A DNA stretch of 64,000 nucleotides from Hyphomicrobiales bacterium (GTDB lineage Bacteria; Pseudomonadota; Alphaproteobacteria; Rhizobiales; Rhizobiaceae), in the NCBI GenBank assembly GCA_900470805.1, contig UCCA01000003.1:124001-188000 (forward strand), written 5' to 3'. The translations under genes were made by a program, and so were the position numbers. Of the stretch, positions 50,463 through 60,282 are shown in pieces; the first letter of the stretch is position 1, and the number at the start of each line of letters is the position of its first letter. A model generated the notes under the pieces. The model was not told where the DNA came from, searched no databases, and was given only the letters and a program-made list of their open reading frames with translations.

Positions 50463-50693
50463 GGGTCACCTTCATTTCCTAGAGGACTTGCCGTTCGACA
50501 GGCGGCGGTCAAAACATGCCTTAGAAAGAATGGCAAGCAAATTCCTCTCATGGCTGCGGTGCAAAATCGCAAATCGGCCTGATATGCATCGGCGAACCCT
50601 GATCTTCGCCGCCCGAAAACTCTGGACGCAACCGAATAACGGGTTGAATTTTCGGTTCGGTTGGTAGCTCCTTGTCGGAAACGGGAGATGACA

Positions 50694-51197
50694 ATGCCGC
50701 ACGAACAAACGCCGGTTCTCAACGTCGCCGCGCTGACCCTGGAACATTGGGAACAGGGCAAGCTCTACGAAAGCACCGATACGTCTTTCGGAAAACTGCT
50801 TGGTCTGCGGGGGCTTGGTGTCAGCTACAACGAGGTTCCGCCAGGGAAGTCGGGCTGTCCGTTCCACAATCACCATGTCGAAGACGAGATGTTCTTCATC
50901 ATCGAGGGAACCGGCGAGTATCGGTTCGGCAGTGAGCGCCATCCAATCCGCAAGGGTGATGTGCTGGCGGCGCCAGCCGGTGGGCCGGAGACGGCACACC
51001 AGATCATCAACACCGGCACCACGCCGCTGGTCTATCTGGGCGTCTCGACGATAGCGACGACCGAAATCGTCGAATATCCCGACTCTGGAAAGTTTCTCGC
51101 CAAGACCCGGCGCGACGAGGCAGACGGCAGCACGTTTCGCGTCATGAGCCGCAGTGGCAGCGATCTCGACTACTGGGACGGCGAGCCCGGTGCCTGA
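50694..51197 (+). CDS. Cupin-domain protein
   Basis: Product of 167 residues with one cupin barrel: motif 1 PFHNHHVEDEMFFIIEGTGEY (metal-binding H-x-H and E, shown here in part) and motif 2 AHQIINTG. The ATG at 50694 has GGGAG seven bases before it, better than the ATG two codons earlier. Possible small-molecule isomerase or binding protein; substrate unknown. Followed by a GNAT gene. Confidence 0.82.
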   Translation: MPHEQTPVLNVAALTLEHWEQGKLYESTDTSFGKLLGLRGLGVSYNEVPPGKSGCPFHNHHVEDEMFFIIEGTGEYRFGSERHPIRKGDVLAAPAGGPETAHQIINTGTTPLVYLGVSTIATTEIVEYPDSGKFLAKTRRDEADGSTFRVMSRSGSDLDYWDGEPGA

Positions 51198-51215
51198 TAA
51201 CCCGAAGAGACGATA

Positions 51216-51752
51216 ATGAGCGATATCCCGACGATCGAGACCGAGCGGCTGATCCTGCGTCCGCATACAACGGCGGACTTCGAAGACTATCAGGCGATGT
51301 GGGCAAACGACGCCGTGGTGCGTTTCATCAGCGGCGTTGCCTCGACACGCGAGCAGAGCTGGGGGCGGATGCTGCGGGTGGCCGGCATGTGGCAGCACAT
51401 GGGCTTCGGCTTCCTGGCGATCGAGGAAAAGTCCAGCGGGCGCTTCATCGGCGAGGCAGGGTTTCTGGAAATGAAGCGAAGCATGCACCCCTTCACAACC
51501 GAGGGCACGCTGGAAGTCGGCTGGGCGCTGCTACCGGAGGCGCATGGCAAGGGATACGCTACGGAAGCGCTGCGGGCCCTGATCGGCTGGGCGACCGCAC
51601 ATTTCCCTGACAAACCCATGACCTGCATCATCGATCCGGAGAACGCAGCATCGCTACGCCTTGCCGAGAAGCTGGGCTTCAGCGAGGCAAGGCGCACCAA
51701 CTACAATGGTGAGGTCATTCTGCTTTCGCGACCGGGAACTCCGCCAGTCTAG
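51216..51752 (+). CDS. GNAT-family N-acetyltransferase (RimJ/RimL-like)
   Basis: Product of 178 residues. TERLILRPHTTADFEDYQAMW (start) and WALLPEAHGKGYATEALRAL (about 105-124, the acetyl-CoA loop) place it in the RimJ/RimL group, which acetylates proteins or small amines. It starts 18 bases after the cupin gene and its 3' end overlaps the ribE 3' end by 38 bases. Confidence 0.85.
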   Translation: MSDIPTIETERLILRPHTTADFEDYQAMWANDAVVRFISGVASTREQSWGRMLRVAGMWQHMGFGFLAIEEKSSGRFIGEAGFLEMKRSMHPFTTEGTLEVGWALLPEAHGKGYATEALRALIGWATAHFPDKPMTCIIDPENAASLRLAEKLGFSEARRTNYNGEVILLSRPGTPPV

Positions 51753-52335
51753 CGGCATAACGGGCCATCGTATCGACTTCGAAATTGACGAAATCGCCGG
51801 CTTGGCGCTTGCCCCAGGTCGTGACCTCGAGCGTGTGACGGATCAGCAGGACGTCGAAATCGGTGCCGTCGACAGCGTTCACGGTCAGCGACGTGCCATC
51901 GAGCGCGATCGAGCCCTTGGGCGCGACGAACTTGGCCAGATGTTCGGGCGCGCGGATGCGATAGCGCGTGGCATCGCCTTCTTCGGCGACAGAGAGGATT
52001 TCGGCCTTGCCATCGACATGGCCGGACACGATGTGACCGCCGAGTTCGTCGCCGATCTTCAGCGAACGCTCAAGATTGACGGGGCTGCCCTCTTTCCAGG
52101 TGCCGATGGTCGTCAGGCGCAGCGCCTCTTCCCAGGCTTCCACCTCGAACCAGCGACCGTTGCTGCCCGCCTCGGGCAAGGCCGTCACGGTGAGGCAGAT
52201 GCCGGAATGCGAGATTGAGGCTCCCATGTCGATGGTGGCAGGGTCGTAGCTCGTGCCGACACGTAGCTTGATGCCCTCTTTCAGAGGTGACACGGATTCA
52301 ATGGTGCCGACGTCGGTAATAATGCCTGTGAACAT
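51715..52335 (-). CDS. ribE: Riboflavin synthase, alpha subunit
   Basis: Product of 206 residues made of two lumazine-binding repeats: MFTGIITDVGTIE with GICLTVTAL, and SGHVDGKAEI with DGTSLTVNAV. It converts two lumazines to riboflavin. The ATG at 52335 shares its A with the ribD TGA (TGATG), so translation is coupled. Confidence 0.93.
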   Translation of the reverse strand: MFTGIITDVGTIESVSPLKEGIKLRVGTSYDPATIDMGASISHSGICLTVTALPEAGSNGRWFEVEAWEEALRLTTIGTWKEGSPVNLERSLKIGDELGGHIVSGHVDGKAEILSVAEEGDATRYRIRAPEHLAKFVAPKGSIALDGTSLTVNAVDGTDFDVLLIRHTLEVTTWGKRQAGDFVNFEVDTMARYAARLAEFPVAKAE

Positions 52336-53633
52336 CAAATTTCTCTTTCGTATTCGTCGAGGGTGTCGTCGCCAACAATGCGCGTGCCCACATGCTTGAA
52401 ATCGGATGGAATATCGGTCTTGCGGATCGGCGTTTCAATACCATTGACACCGATCGTTCCGGGTCCCTGGTAGAGCAGGATTCGGTCGACGAGGCCGGCG
52501 TCGAAAAACAGCCGCGCCGTCTTGGCGCCGCCCTCGACCAGCAAGGAGGAGATACCGCGCGAGGCAAGTGCGGGCAGAAGGACGTCCGGGCGATAGGGAT
52601 TGCAGTAGACGACTTCGACGCCGGCGGCTTCAAGGGCTTGGTGGCGGGCTTCGAGGTCGGTGGTCTTATCGTGAGCGCTTGTGGGTGGCGCACCCCCCTC
52701 TGCCCTGCCGGGCATCTCCCCCTCAGGTGGGGAGATTGGCTGGGCGCTACCGTTCGCTCCAAGCTCATCGTTTTGGCGAGAGGCCGGCAACGAGTCGATC
52801 TCCCTCCTTGAGGGGGAGATGTCCGGCAGGACAGAGGGGGGTGCCACGCCCTCATCCATTTCCGGAAGCGAATTCTCCTCGCTGCCCACGACGATGACCG
52901 GTACATCGCGCGCCGTCTTCACCAGCTTCGACGTCACCGGAAGCTGCAGCAGCGGATCGAGCACGATGCGCACCGGCGAGCGCGCCTCCAGCCCGGGCGT
53001 GCGCACCGTTAGTTGCGGATCGTCGGCGATCGCCGTGCCGATGCCGACGAGGATCGCGTCCGTCTCGGCGCGCAACTGCTGGACCTCGGCGCGGGCGGCG
53101 GGACCGGTGATTGATATCTGCCCCTCGCCCTTGCGGCCGATCATGCCATCGGCGGAAACGGCAAGCTTCAGAATCACATAGGGCCGGTTCTTCGTCTGGC
53201 GGGTGAGATAGGCGGCCAGCGAATGGCGGCCTGCTCTTTCCAGCAAACCGGTCTCGACCTCGATGCCGGCGTCGCGCAACATGGCGATGCCCCTGCCCGA
53301 GACGCGCTCATCGGGATCGGTGACGCTGATCACGACGCGGGCAACGCCCGAAGCAATCAGCGCATCGGCGCAGGGCGGCGTCTTGCCGTGGTGCGAGCAT
53401 GGCTCCAGCGTCACATAGGCGGTGGCGCTGCGGGCCAGCTCACCGGCCTCGGCCAGAGCCTGCGGCTCGGCATGCGGGCGGCCGCCGACCGCGGTCGTGC
53501 CGCGGCCAACGATCATGCCGTCGCGGACGACGACGCAACCGACGGAGGGATTGGTGGATGTCTGACCGAGATGGAGGAGACCCAGGCGGATCGCCTCCTG
53601 CATGAATTGCGCATCGTCTGGCGAAGCGCTCAT
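52335..53633 (-). CDS. ribD: Bifunctional riboflavin deaminase/reductase RibD with mosaic-repeat insert
   Basis: Product of 432 residues. Deaminase domain with HAE (54-56) and PCSHHGKTPPC (78-88, zinc); reductase domain with LAVSADGMIG and VEGGAKTARLF. Between about residues 252 and 327 the reductase domain is interrupted by a proline-, serine- and glycine-rich stretch (SPPEGEMPGRAEGGAPP and similar) that is not part of the family. The DNA under residues 264-315 is a large palindrome resembling RIME mosaic repeats, read through in frame. Likely functional since the frame is kept. Confidence 0.92.
   Translation of the reverse strand: MSASPDDAQFMQEAIRLGLLHLGQTSTNPSVGCVVVRDGMIVGRGTTAVGGRPHAEPQALAEAGELARSATAYVTLEPCSHHGKTPPCADALIASGVARVVISVTDPDERVSGRGIAMLRDAGIEVETGLLERAGRHSLAAYLTRQTKNRPYVILKLAVSADGMIGRKGEGQISITGPAARAEVQQLRAETDAILVGIGTAIADDPQLTVRTPGLEARSPVRIVLDPLLQLPVTSKLVKTARDVPVIVVGSEENSLPEMDEGVAPPSVLPDISPSRREIDSLPASRQNDELGANGSAQPISPPEGEMPGRAEGGAPPTSAHDKTTDLEARHQALEAAGVEVVYCNPYRPDVLLPALASRGISSLLVEGGAKTARLFFDAGLVDRILLYQGPGTIGVNGIETPIRKTDIPSDFKHVGTRIVGDDTLDEYEREI
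52691..52843. repeat. RIME-like palindromic mosaic element inside ribD
   Basis: Arms 52691-52725 (CACCCCCCTCTG at its start) and 52809-52843 (ends CAGAGGGGGGTG) are inverted repeats with 33 of 35 matching bases, around an 83-base centre. Each arm joins a smaller hairpin with ATCTCC and GGAGAT sides. The architecture and the CCTGCCGG core resemble RIME elements, normally intergenic; here the element lies within coding sequence. Identification as RIME is from memory of the family. Confidence 0.7.
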
Positions 53634-53636
53634 GGC

Positions 53637-54113
53637 TCAGTTGTCCAGTGGATCGCGAGCGATCTTGGCGTTGATTTCCGAGATGACCTTCTCGAAATCC
53701 TCGGCATGGCTGAAATCGCGATAGACCGAAGCGTAGCGGACGAAGCCGACGTCATCGAGACTCTTCAGCGCTTCCAACACCTGCAGGCCGATCTGCTCGG
53801 AGCTGATCTCGACCTCGCCGGAGCTTTCCAGACGCCTGACGATGCCGGAAACAGCACGCTCGATGCGGTCGCGATCGACAGGACGCTTGCGCAGCGCGAT
53901 CTCGAACGAGCGGACCAGTTTGTCGCGGTCGAAAGGTACCTTGCGGCCGGTCTTTTTCGACACCATCAGCTCGCGCAATTGCACGCGTTCAAAGGTGGTG
54001 AAGCGACCGCCGCAGTCGGGACAAATACGCCTGCGGCGGATGGACGTATTGTCCTCCGCCGGGCGTGAATCCTTGACCTGTGTGTCTTCCGATCCGCAGA
54101 ATGGGCAGCGCAT
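53637..54113 (-). CDS. nrdR: Transcriptional repressor NrdR
   Basis: Product of 158 residues. Zinc ribbon C3-C6-C31-C34 (MRCPFCG and CPDCGG) and an ATP-cone (about 49-139, [19 protein letters not shown]). NrdR represses ribonucleotide reductase genes in response to dATP/ATP. It lies between glyA and ribD, the usual rhizobial order, with 3 bases to ribD. Confidence 0.96.
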   Translation of the reverse strand: MRCPFCGSEDTQVKDSRPAEDNTSIRRRRICPDCGGRFTTFERVQLRELMVSKKTGRKVPFDRDKLVRSFEIALRKRPVDRDRIERAVSGIVRRLESSGEVEISSEQIGLQVLEALKSLDDVGFVRYASVYRDFSHAEDFEKVISEINAKIARDPLDN

Positions 54114-54122
54114 TCGCTATCC

Positions 54123-55421
<1,299 letters not shown>

Positions 55422-55519
55422 CGGCGGGCTCCTCAACTGGAATGCGCTAGGCTATTAGCGCCCTGTCCGGCCAAGGGCAATACGGAGAGCGACATTTGCT
55501 GGGCAATCTACGCGCAACA

Positions 55520-55549
55520 AAAAACCGCACCATGAAAGATGCGGTTTTT
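55520..55549 (-). terminator. Terminator of the L,D-transpeptidase gene
   Basis: AAAAACCGCA and TGCGGTTTTT pair across a 10-base loop; on the minus strand a TTTTTTG run follows. It lies 26 bases after the transpeptidase stop and before the glyA upstream region. Confidence 0.85.
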
Positions 55550-55574
55550 AAAGGTCTGGAGCCGCTTTTCGGTC

Positions 55575-56879
55575 TTACTGAACCGGCTGTTCCATACCTG
55601 ATGTGGTATCCAGCGCCAGTTCGGCGTTGCCGTCCATCTGGTAGATGTCGTCGCGGAACTGAACCACGCCATCGGGCATGCCCCAGGCGGAGATGTAGAC
55701 GAAGTAGACGGGCACTTCTTCGGCCAGCTTGATCGGCGTGTTGACGCGGGTGGTGATCACCTGCTCCATCTGCTGGCGCGACCACGGCGGGGTATCGCGC
55801 AGCAGCCAATTGGTGAGGTCGCGAACGTTCTGAACGCGAACGCAGCCAGACGACTCGAAGCGCATCAGCTTGTTGAACAGGCCCTGCTGCGGCGTGTCGT
55901 GCATGTACTCGCCGTTCTTGTTGTAGAAGTTGATCTTCGTCGAGGCCATGGCGTTGATCTTGCCCGGATCCTGACGGAACATCAGGTTCGGCGCCTTTTC
56001 GGCGTTCCAGTCGATCGTCTCAGGTGCGACTTCGGTGCCCTTGCCGTCGATCAGGCGGATGTTGTTGCGCGTCAGGTAGGTCGGATCCTTGCGCATCAGC
56101 GGCACGATGTCCTTTTCGACGATCGAGCGCGGCGCGGTCCAGTAAGGGTTCAGGATGACTTCGTAGATCTTCGAGTTGACCAGATGGGTCTGGCGGCTGA
56201 TGCGGCCGACCACAGCGGCGTGACGGGTCACGACGCTGCCATCCTCGACGCCTTCGACATAAGCCGCCGGGATGTTGACCATCACGTGGCGGCGACCGAG
56301 CTCAGGCGGGAAGGTCTGGAGGCGGATCAGGTTGGTGTTCAGCTGCTGCAGGCGAACGTCCGCCGGAATGTTCATCGCCTTCAGCGTGAACTCGCCGATG
56401 ACGCCGTCCGACGGCAGGCCGTGACGGGCCTGGAAGCGCTTGACCGCGCCATCGACATAGCTGTCGAACGACGAGGACATGCCGGCTTCGCGCGGCAGGT
56501 CACCGGTGATGGCAAGACGCTGGCGCAACGCCTGGACCGACTGATCGCTGACACCGATCTGCAGACGCTGCTCGCCCGGATTGACCTGCGGCCAACCGCC
56601 TGATGATGCGATCTGCTGATACTGGCCGATCGCCTGCTGGATGCTGGAGACGGACTGCGGTCCGAGGATCGGAGTGTTGGAGACGATGGAGGTCGCCGTG
56701 CGGGATGCCGCCTTGGCGTCGAACTGGTCGTCCCAGTCGCCACGCTCCGGTGCATTGATCAGCGAATCGATCGCGGATTGGGCGAAGGCAGGAGCCGCCA
56801 CGGCGCCTGCGCCAACCGCTGCCGCCGAGGCGAGAAACGCTCGGCGAGAAAGAGCTTCAGTTCCAATTTTCTTAGACAT
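55575..56879 (-). CDS. L,D-transpeptidase (YkuD) with peptidoglycan-binding domain
   Basis: Product of 434 residues. A twin-arginine-like signal (SRRAFLASAAAVGAGA, 11-26), a peptidoglycan-binding repeat (about 104-170, FQARHGLPSDGVIGEFT) and a YkuD domain with HDTP (327-330) and catalytic SSGC (C346). It forms 3-3 crosslinks in peptidoglycan. The layout with ldtR upstream matches the LdtR-controlled transpeptidase of Rhizobiales. Confidence 0.9.
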   Translation of the reverse strand: MSKKIGTEALSRRAFLASAAAVGAGAVAAPAFAQSAIDSLINAPERGDWDDQFDAKAASRTATSIVSNTPILGPQSVSSIQQAIGQYQQIASSGGWPQVNPGEQRLQIGVSDQSVQALRQRLAITGDLPREAGMSSSFDSYVDGAVKRFQARHGLPSDGVIGEFTLKAMNIPADVRLQQLNTNLIRLQTFPPELGRRHVMVNIPAAYVEGVEDGSVVTRHAAVVGRISRQTHLVNSKIYEVILNPYWTAPRSIVEKDIVPLMRKDPTYLTRNNIRLIDGKGTEVAPETIDWNAEKAPNLMFRQDPGKINAMASTKINFYNKNGEYMHDTPQQGLFNKLMRFESSGCVRVQNVRDLTNWLLRDTPPWSRQQMEQVITTRVNTPIKLAEEVPVYFVYISAWGMPDGVVQFRDDIYQMDGNAELALDTTSGMEQPVQ

Positions 56880-57336
56880 GCATCCCAACCACTATATAGC
56901 CGCTGCTTGAGAGACCGGCGGCTTTGCCCTTCGTCACTGCTGTAACGCAGTCACTATCCATCCGTTGCCACGGCGCATCACAAAATGTCCCTACCGGCGA
57001 TCACATGATTGCGAGCAGGAAGCGCGAGGTTATCGGACCTCAAATTCAGGAAGCGCCATTTGCCGTACATTTTCGCTGACATGCTAATATGGCCAATTCG
57101 TGTCCCGCGCGCAAAGCTCAACCTTCGATGGTGAGCAACGCAGAAAATGAACCAAACCATTACATGAATTGTGGCGGGTAATAGCGGCTAAAAAGCGACT
57201 TGAATACAGGGGATTACGCTCGCGCCTGCGGTTGGCCGGAGATGCGTTGCAAAGATGCCACGCAGGCAAAACAGCAAAACCGGACGCGCAGGGAAACGCA
57301 TCCGGTTTTCTTCGACCTTGGAGGAGGTCTTGTGGC
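56880..57336. other. Intergenic region between L,D-transpeptidase and ldtR
   Basis: This 457-base gap holds the ldtR terminator and the transpeptidase upstream region. An inverted repeat ACTGC-N6-GCAGT stands at 56936-56951, a possible regulator site. No coding frame of interest was seen. Confidence 0.5.
57276..57309 (-). terminator. ldtR terminator
   Basis: AAAACCGGA and TCCGGTTTT pair, with a few further GCG/CGC pairs inside after one mismatch. On the minus strand a TTTT run completes it. It lies 28 bases after the ldtR stop. Confidence 0.8.
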
Positions 57337-57852
57337 TTAGAGGCGATACATGATCGAGTCGTTCCAGAAGCGATCGAGACGGGTCAGCAGCTTGTTCATC
57401 TGCGCGAATTCGTCGGTACCGATGCCGCCGACCTTGTCGATCGAGGCGGTGTGGCGCTCGTAGAGCTTGGCGACGGTTTCAGCGATGTCCTGGCCGGTTT
57501 CCGTCAGGCTGATGCGGACCGAGCGACGGTCGATGCGCGAGCGCTGATGGTTGATGAAGCCGAGGTCGACGAGCTTCTTGACGTTGTAGGACACGTTGGA
57601 GCCCAGGTAGTAGCCGCGGGAGCGAAGTTCGCCGGCGGTCAGTTCGGAGTTGCCGATGTTAAAGAGGAGAAGTGCCTGGATAGCGTTGACGTCGCTGCGG
57701 CCCTGACGGTCGAACTCGTCCTTGATGACGTCGAGGAGACGGCGGTGGAGACGTTCAACAAGATGAAGGGATTCCATGTAAAGATCACGGATGCCCAGGT
57801 CCTGCTGATCACGGAAGTTCGATACCGCCTGCGGCTTGATTTTCGTATTCAT
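57337..57852 (-). CDS. ldtR: MarR-family regulator LdtR
   Basis: Product of 171 residues with a MarR winged helix (ELTAGELRSRGYYLGSNVSYNVKKLVDLGF, about 70-99) and DRRSVRISLTE (wing). It resembles LdtR, described in Liberibacter and other Rhizobiales as a controller of an L,D-transpeptidase gene. The adjacent L,D-transpeptidase downstream supports the name. An ACTGCAG site in its own upstream region may be an operator. Confidence 0.85.
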   Translation of the reverse strand: MNTKIKPQAVSNFRDQQDLGIRDLYMESLHLVERLHRRLLDVIKDEFDRQGRSDVNAIQALLLFNIGNSELTAGELRSRGYYLGSNVSYNVKKLVDLGFINHQRSRIDRRSVRISLTETGQDIAETVAKLYERHTASIDKVGGIGTDEFAQMNKLLTRLDRFWNDSIMYRL

Positions 57853-57941
57853 GATGACTGCCTCACTGTTTTGTTTGGCGGTGTGTGTTTTCTTCCCGCC
57901 TTGAGACAGACCCTATCGAATACAAATAAAATTCTACTTAA

Positions 57942-57948
57942 ACTGCAG
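57942..57948. promoter_or_regulatory. Candidate regulator site upstream of ldtR
   Basis: ACTGCAG stands in an AT-rich stretch about 95 bases before the ldtR ATG. It shares the ACTGC/GCAGT element with the inverted repeat upstream of the transpeptidase gene (56936-56951). A link to LdtR binding is inference only. Confidence 0.25.
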
Positions 57949-57982
57949 GCTTAACAGTGCCTTACCAAAGGCGGCTGTTGTA

Positions 57983-58420
57983 TCAGGGTAAATCAACACT
58001 TACCTGCTGGCGACGACGGCGCCGCTCCTGCCACAGCAGAAAGCGGAATACGGCGTACAAAACAGCCACCAGAACATGCAGCAGAATGATGAGCCGGTTG
58101 GACCCGAATATCTCGGGAACCAGGCCGTACATGAGGATCTGCGCGCCGGCTGCCAGCACCCAGATCACGGGTCCCCAGGACACCACCAGCCACAGCCCAA
58201 GGGCCGCGACCGGAAACAGCACGGCGAGACATGTGCTCGCCGCTTTCCACGGCAGGCTGAGCAGATCGAAGCGCCCGGCACCAAGCAGCGAGTAGCCGAC
58301 GAGCATCGCCCAGTACTGCAATCCGAACCAGAAACATGAGATCGCGATCAGGCGAAGGAACAGTACGAACAGGGCGCCGGTCAGCGTCGTTTTCGGTATG
58401 GTCGGAGAATCAGCGTTCAT
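57983..58420 (-). CDS. DUF6163-like membrane protein
   Basis: Product of 145 residues with four membrane segments (about 17-37, 40-55, 62-86, 90-128) and a basic end (WQERRRRRQQ). It sits directly upstream of ldtR on the same strand, as a similar protein does in other rhizobia. Function unknown. Confidence 0.7.
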   Translation of the reverse strand: MNADSPTIPKTTLTGALFVLFLRLIAISCFWFGLQYWAMLVGYSLLGAGRFDLLSLPWKAASTCLAVLFPVAALGLWLVVSWGPVIWVLAAGAQILMYGLVPEIFGSNRLIILLHVLVAVLYAVFRFLLWQERRRRRQQVSVDLP

Positions 58421-58553
58421 GTGTCAGACAATAGGTTCGCGCTCGCGTCTTCGCCAGCGGTTCATAGGCTGCGGCCATTCGACCGTTTGGATTCCGCATC
58501 CGCCATGATAATGAGCGCGGCAACAATTGGAATTGCCGAGAGCTGGAAAGATC

Positions 58554-59567
58554 ATGCAGGACAAGACACACCTCGTCGACGACATCACCGGCCACCGCCG
58601 CATGCGCCGCAACCGCAAAGCCGACTGGACGCGCCGGATGGTACAGGAAAACCGCCTGACGGTGGACGATCTCATCTGGCCGGTCTTCGTTGTCCCCGGT
58701 ACCGGCATCATTGAGCCGATCCCCGCGATGCCGGGCGTGAACCGCATGAGCGTCGACAAGCTGGTGGAAGCCACCAAGGAAGCAGCCGATCTCGGCATTC
58801 CCGCGATCGCCACCTTCCCGAATATCGAAATGGAACTGCGCGACGAGACGGGTTCGAACAGCCTTGAGGCCAACAACCTGATCAATCAGGCAACCGCCGC
58901 CATCAAGCGGGCGGTGCCGAATATCGGCATTATCACCGACGTGGCGCTCGACCCGTTCACCAGCCATGGCCATGACGGCATCCTGCGCGGCAACGACATC
59001 GTCAACGACGAGACGGTCGAGCAGGTGGCGCGTGCTGCCGTGATCCAGGCCGATGCCGGCTCGGACATCATATCGCCGTCGGAAATGATGGACGGCCGTA
59101 TCGGCGCGATCCGCAGGGCGCTGGACGCCGCCGGGCACCAGAATGTCGGGATAATGAGCTACGCCACGAAGTTCGCTTCGGCCTTCTACGGTCCCTATCG
59201 CGAAGCGATCTCGACCGGCGGACTGCTGAAGGGCGACAAGAAGAGCTACTATATCGATCCCGCCAACGGCACCGAAGCGATCCGCGATGCGGCGCTCGAT
59301 GTCGAGGAAGGCGCAGATATGCTGATGGTCAAGCCCGGCCTCCCCTACATCGACATCTGCTGGCGCATGAAGGAGGCTTTCGGTCTTCCGACATTCGCCT
59401 ACCAAGTCTCCGGCGAATATTCGCAGATCAAGGCAGCGGCGATGAACGGCTGGATCGACGGCGAGAAGGCGATGCTGGAAACGTTGCTGGCGTTCAAGCG
59501 GGCCGGGTGCGACGGCATTCTCACCTACTTCTCCATCGAGGTCGCAAAGATCCTCGCCAAGCGGTAA
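58554..59567 (+). CDS. hemB: Delta-aminolevulinic acid dehydratase (porphobilinogen synthase)
   Basis: Product of 337 residues forming porphobilinogen for heme. Schiff-base lysines lie in SYATKFASA (K206) and MVKPG (K260). The metal-site stretch reads DVALDPFTSHGHDG (129-142), with Ala/Asp in place of the cysteines of zinc enzymes, so it is the Mg-type form known from rhizobia. ATG at 58554 is chosen over one nine codons upstream by ribosome-site context. Confidence 0.95.
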   Translation: MQDKTHLVDDITGHRRMRRNRKADWTRRMVQENRLTVDDLIWPVFVVPGTGIIEPIPAMPGVNRMSVDKLVEATKEAADLGIPAIATFPNIEMELRDETGSNSLEANNLINQATAAIKRAVPNIGIITDVALDPFTSHGHDGILRGNDIVNDETVEQVARAAVIQADAGSDIISPSEMMDGRIGAIRRALDAAGHQNVGIMSYATKFASAFYGPYREAISTGGLLKGDKKSYYIDPANGTEAIRDAALDVEEGADMLMVKPGLPYIDICWRMKEAFGLPTFAYQVSGEYSQIKAAAMNGWIDGEKAMLETLLAFKRAGCDGILTYFSIEVAKILAKR

Positions 59568-59648
59568 CGGCTGTCTTCGGTCGAATATTGCATTCGGGGC
59601 GAGCATCACCATATCTTCGGTTCAACTTCTCGAAAGGAGATCGCAACG

Positions 59649-60107
59649 ATGTCGCTCAACCCGAACCCGCTTTATGCCGCACCTGACGATTGGCGCGCCT
59701 ATAGCGGTACGCTGAGCCGGCGTGTCTTTGCGTTCATCCTTGACTACGTCATCATCCTGCTGCTCTGCATCCCGGCGGCGGTGATCCTGTTCTTCCTGTC
59801 GATCGTCACCTTGGGGCTCGGGTTCTTTCTGTATCCGGCGCTGTTCGTGATCGTGGCGGGCCTCTATTTCGGTTTCACAGTGGGCGGCTCCAGTCAGGCG
59901 TCGCTTGGCATGCGGGCGATGGGTATTGCTATCGTCCGGGTCGATGGCCGGCAGATGGATTTCCTGACGGCGATCGTGCATCTGGCACTGTTCTGGATCC
60001 TGAATTCGATCCTGACGCCGCTGATTCTGCTGGTTGGCCTGTTTACCGACCGTAGCCGTCTCATTCACGATTTTCTGGTCGGCACCGCGACGGTGCGGAC
60101 GGCCTGA
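59649..60107 (+). CDS. RDD-family membrane protein
   Basis: Product of 152 residues. SRRVFAFILDYVIILLL (23-39) carries the family's R-x-x-A-x-x-x-D pattern, then two further helices and GGSSQASLGMRAMGI. AAAGGAG precedes the ATG. It may be a small transporter; substrate unknown. Confidence 0.85.
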   Translation: MSLNPNPLYAAPDDWRAYSGTLSRRVFAFILDYVIILLLCIPAAVILFFLSIVTLGLGFFLYPALFVIVAGLYFGFTVGGSSQASLGMRAMGIAIVRVDGRQMDFLTAIVHLALFWILNSILTPLILLVGLFTDRSRLIHDFLVGTATVRTA

Positions 60108-60282
60108 ATCTCGCAACATGCTGAAATAATCTAGTTTCCCCGACTTTTCAGGGGAAACATACTGCTCATATCCAAAAGTATAACCGGTCATGAAGCGCGG
60201 CGGACCGCCGCGCTGTTGACGTTTTCTTTTCTTAAGTCATGCTGTCCGTTCAGCATGCAATCAAAGGAAATCTCTGCAGCAG

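Noticed and set aside
50463..50693. Possible FMN riboswitch before ribH
   Set aside because: The conserved core sequences were looked for on the minus strand and not seen.
56894..56899. CTATAT -10-like hexamer just before the L,D-transpeptidase start
   Set aside because: It is too close to the start codon and has no -35 partner.
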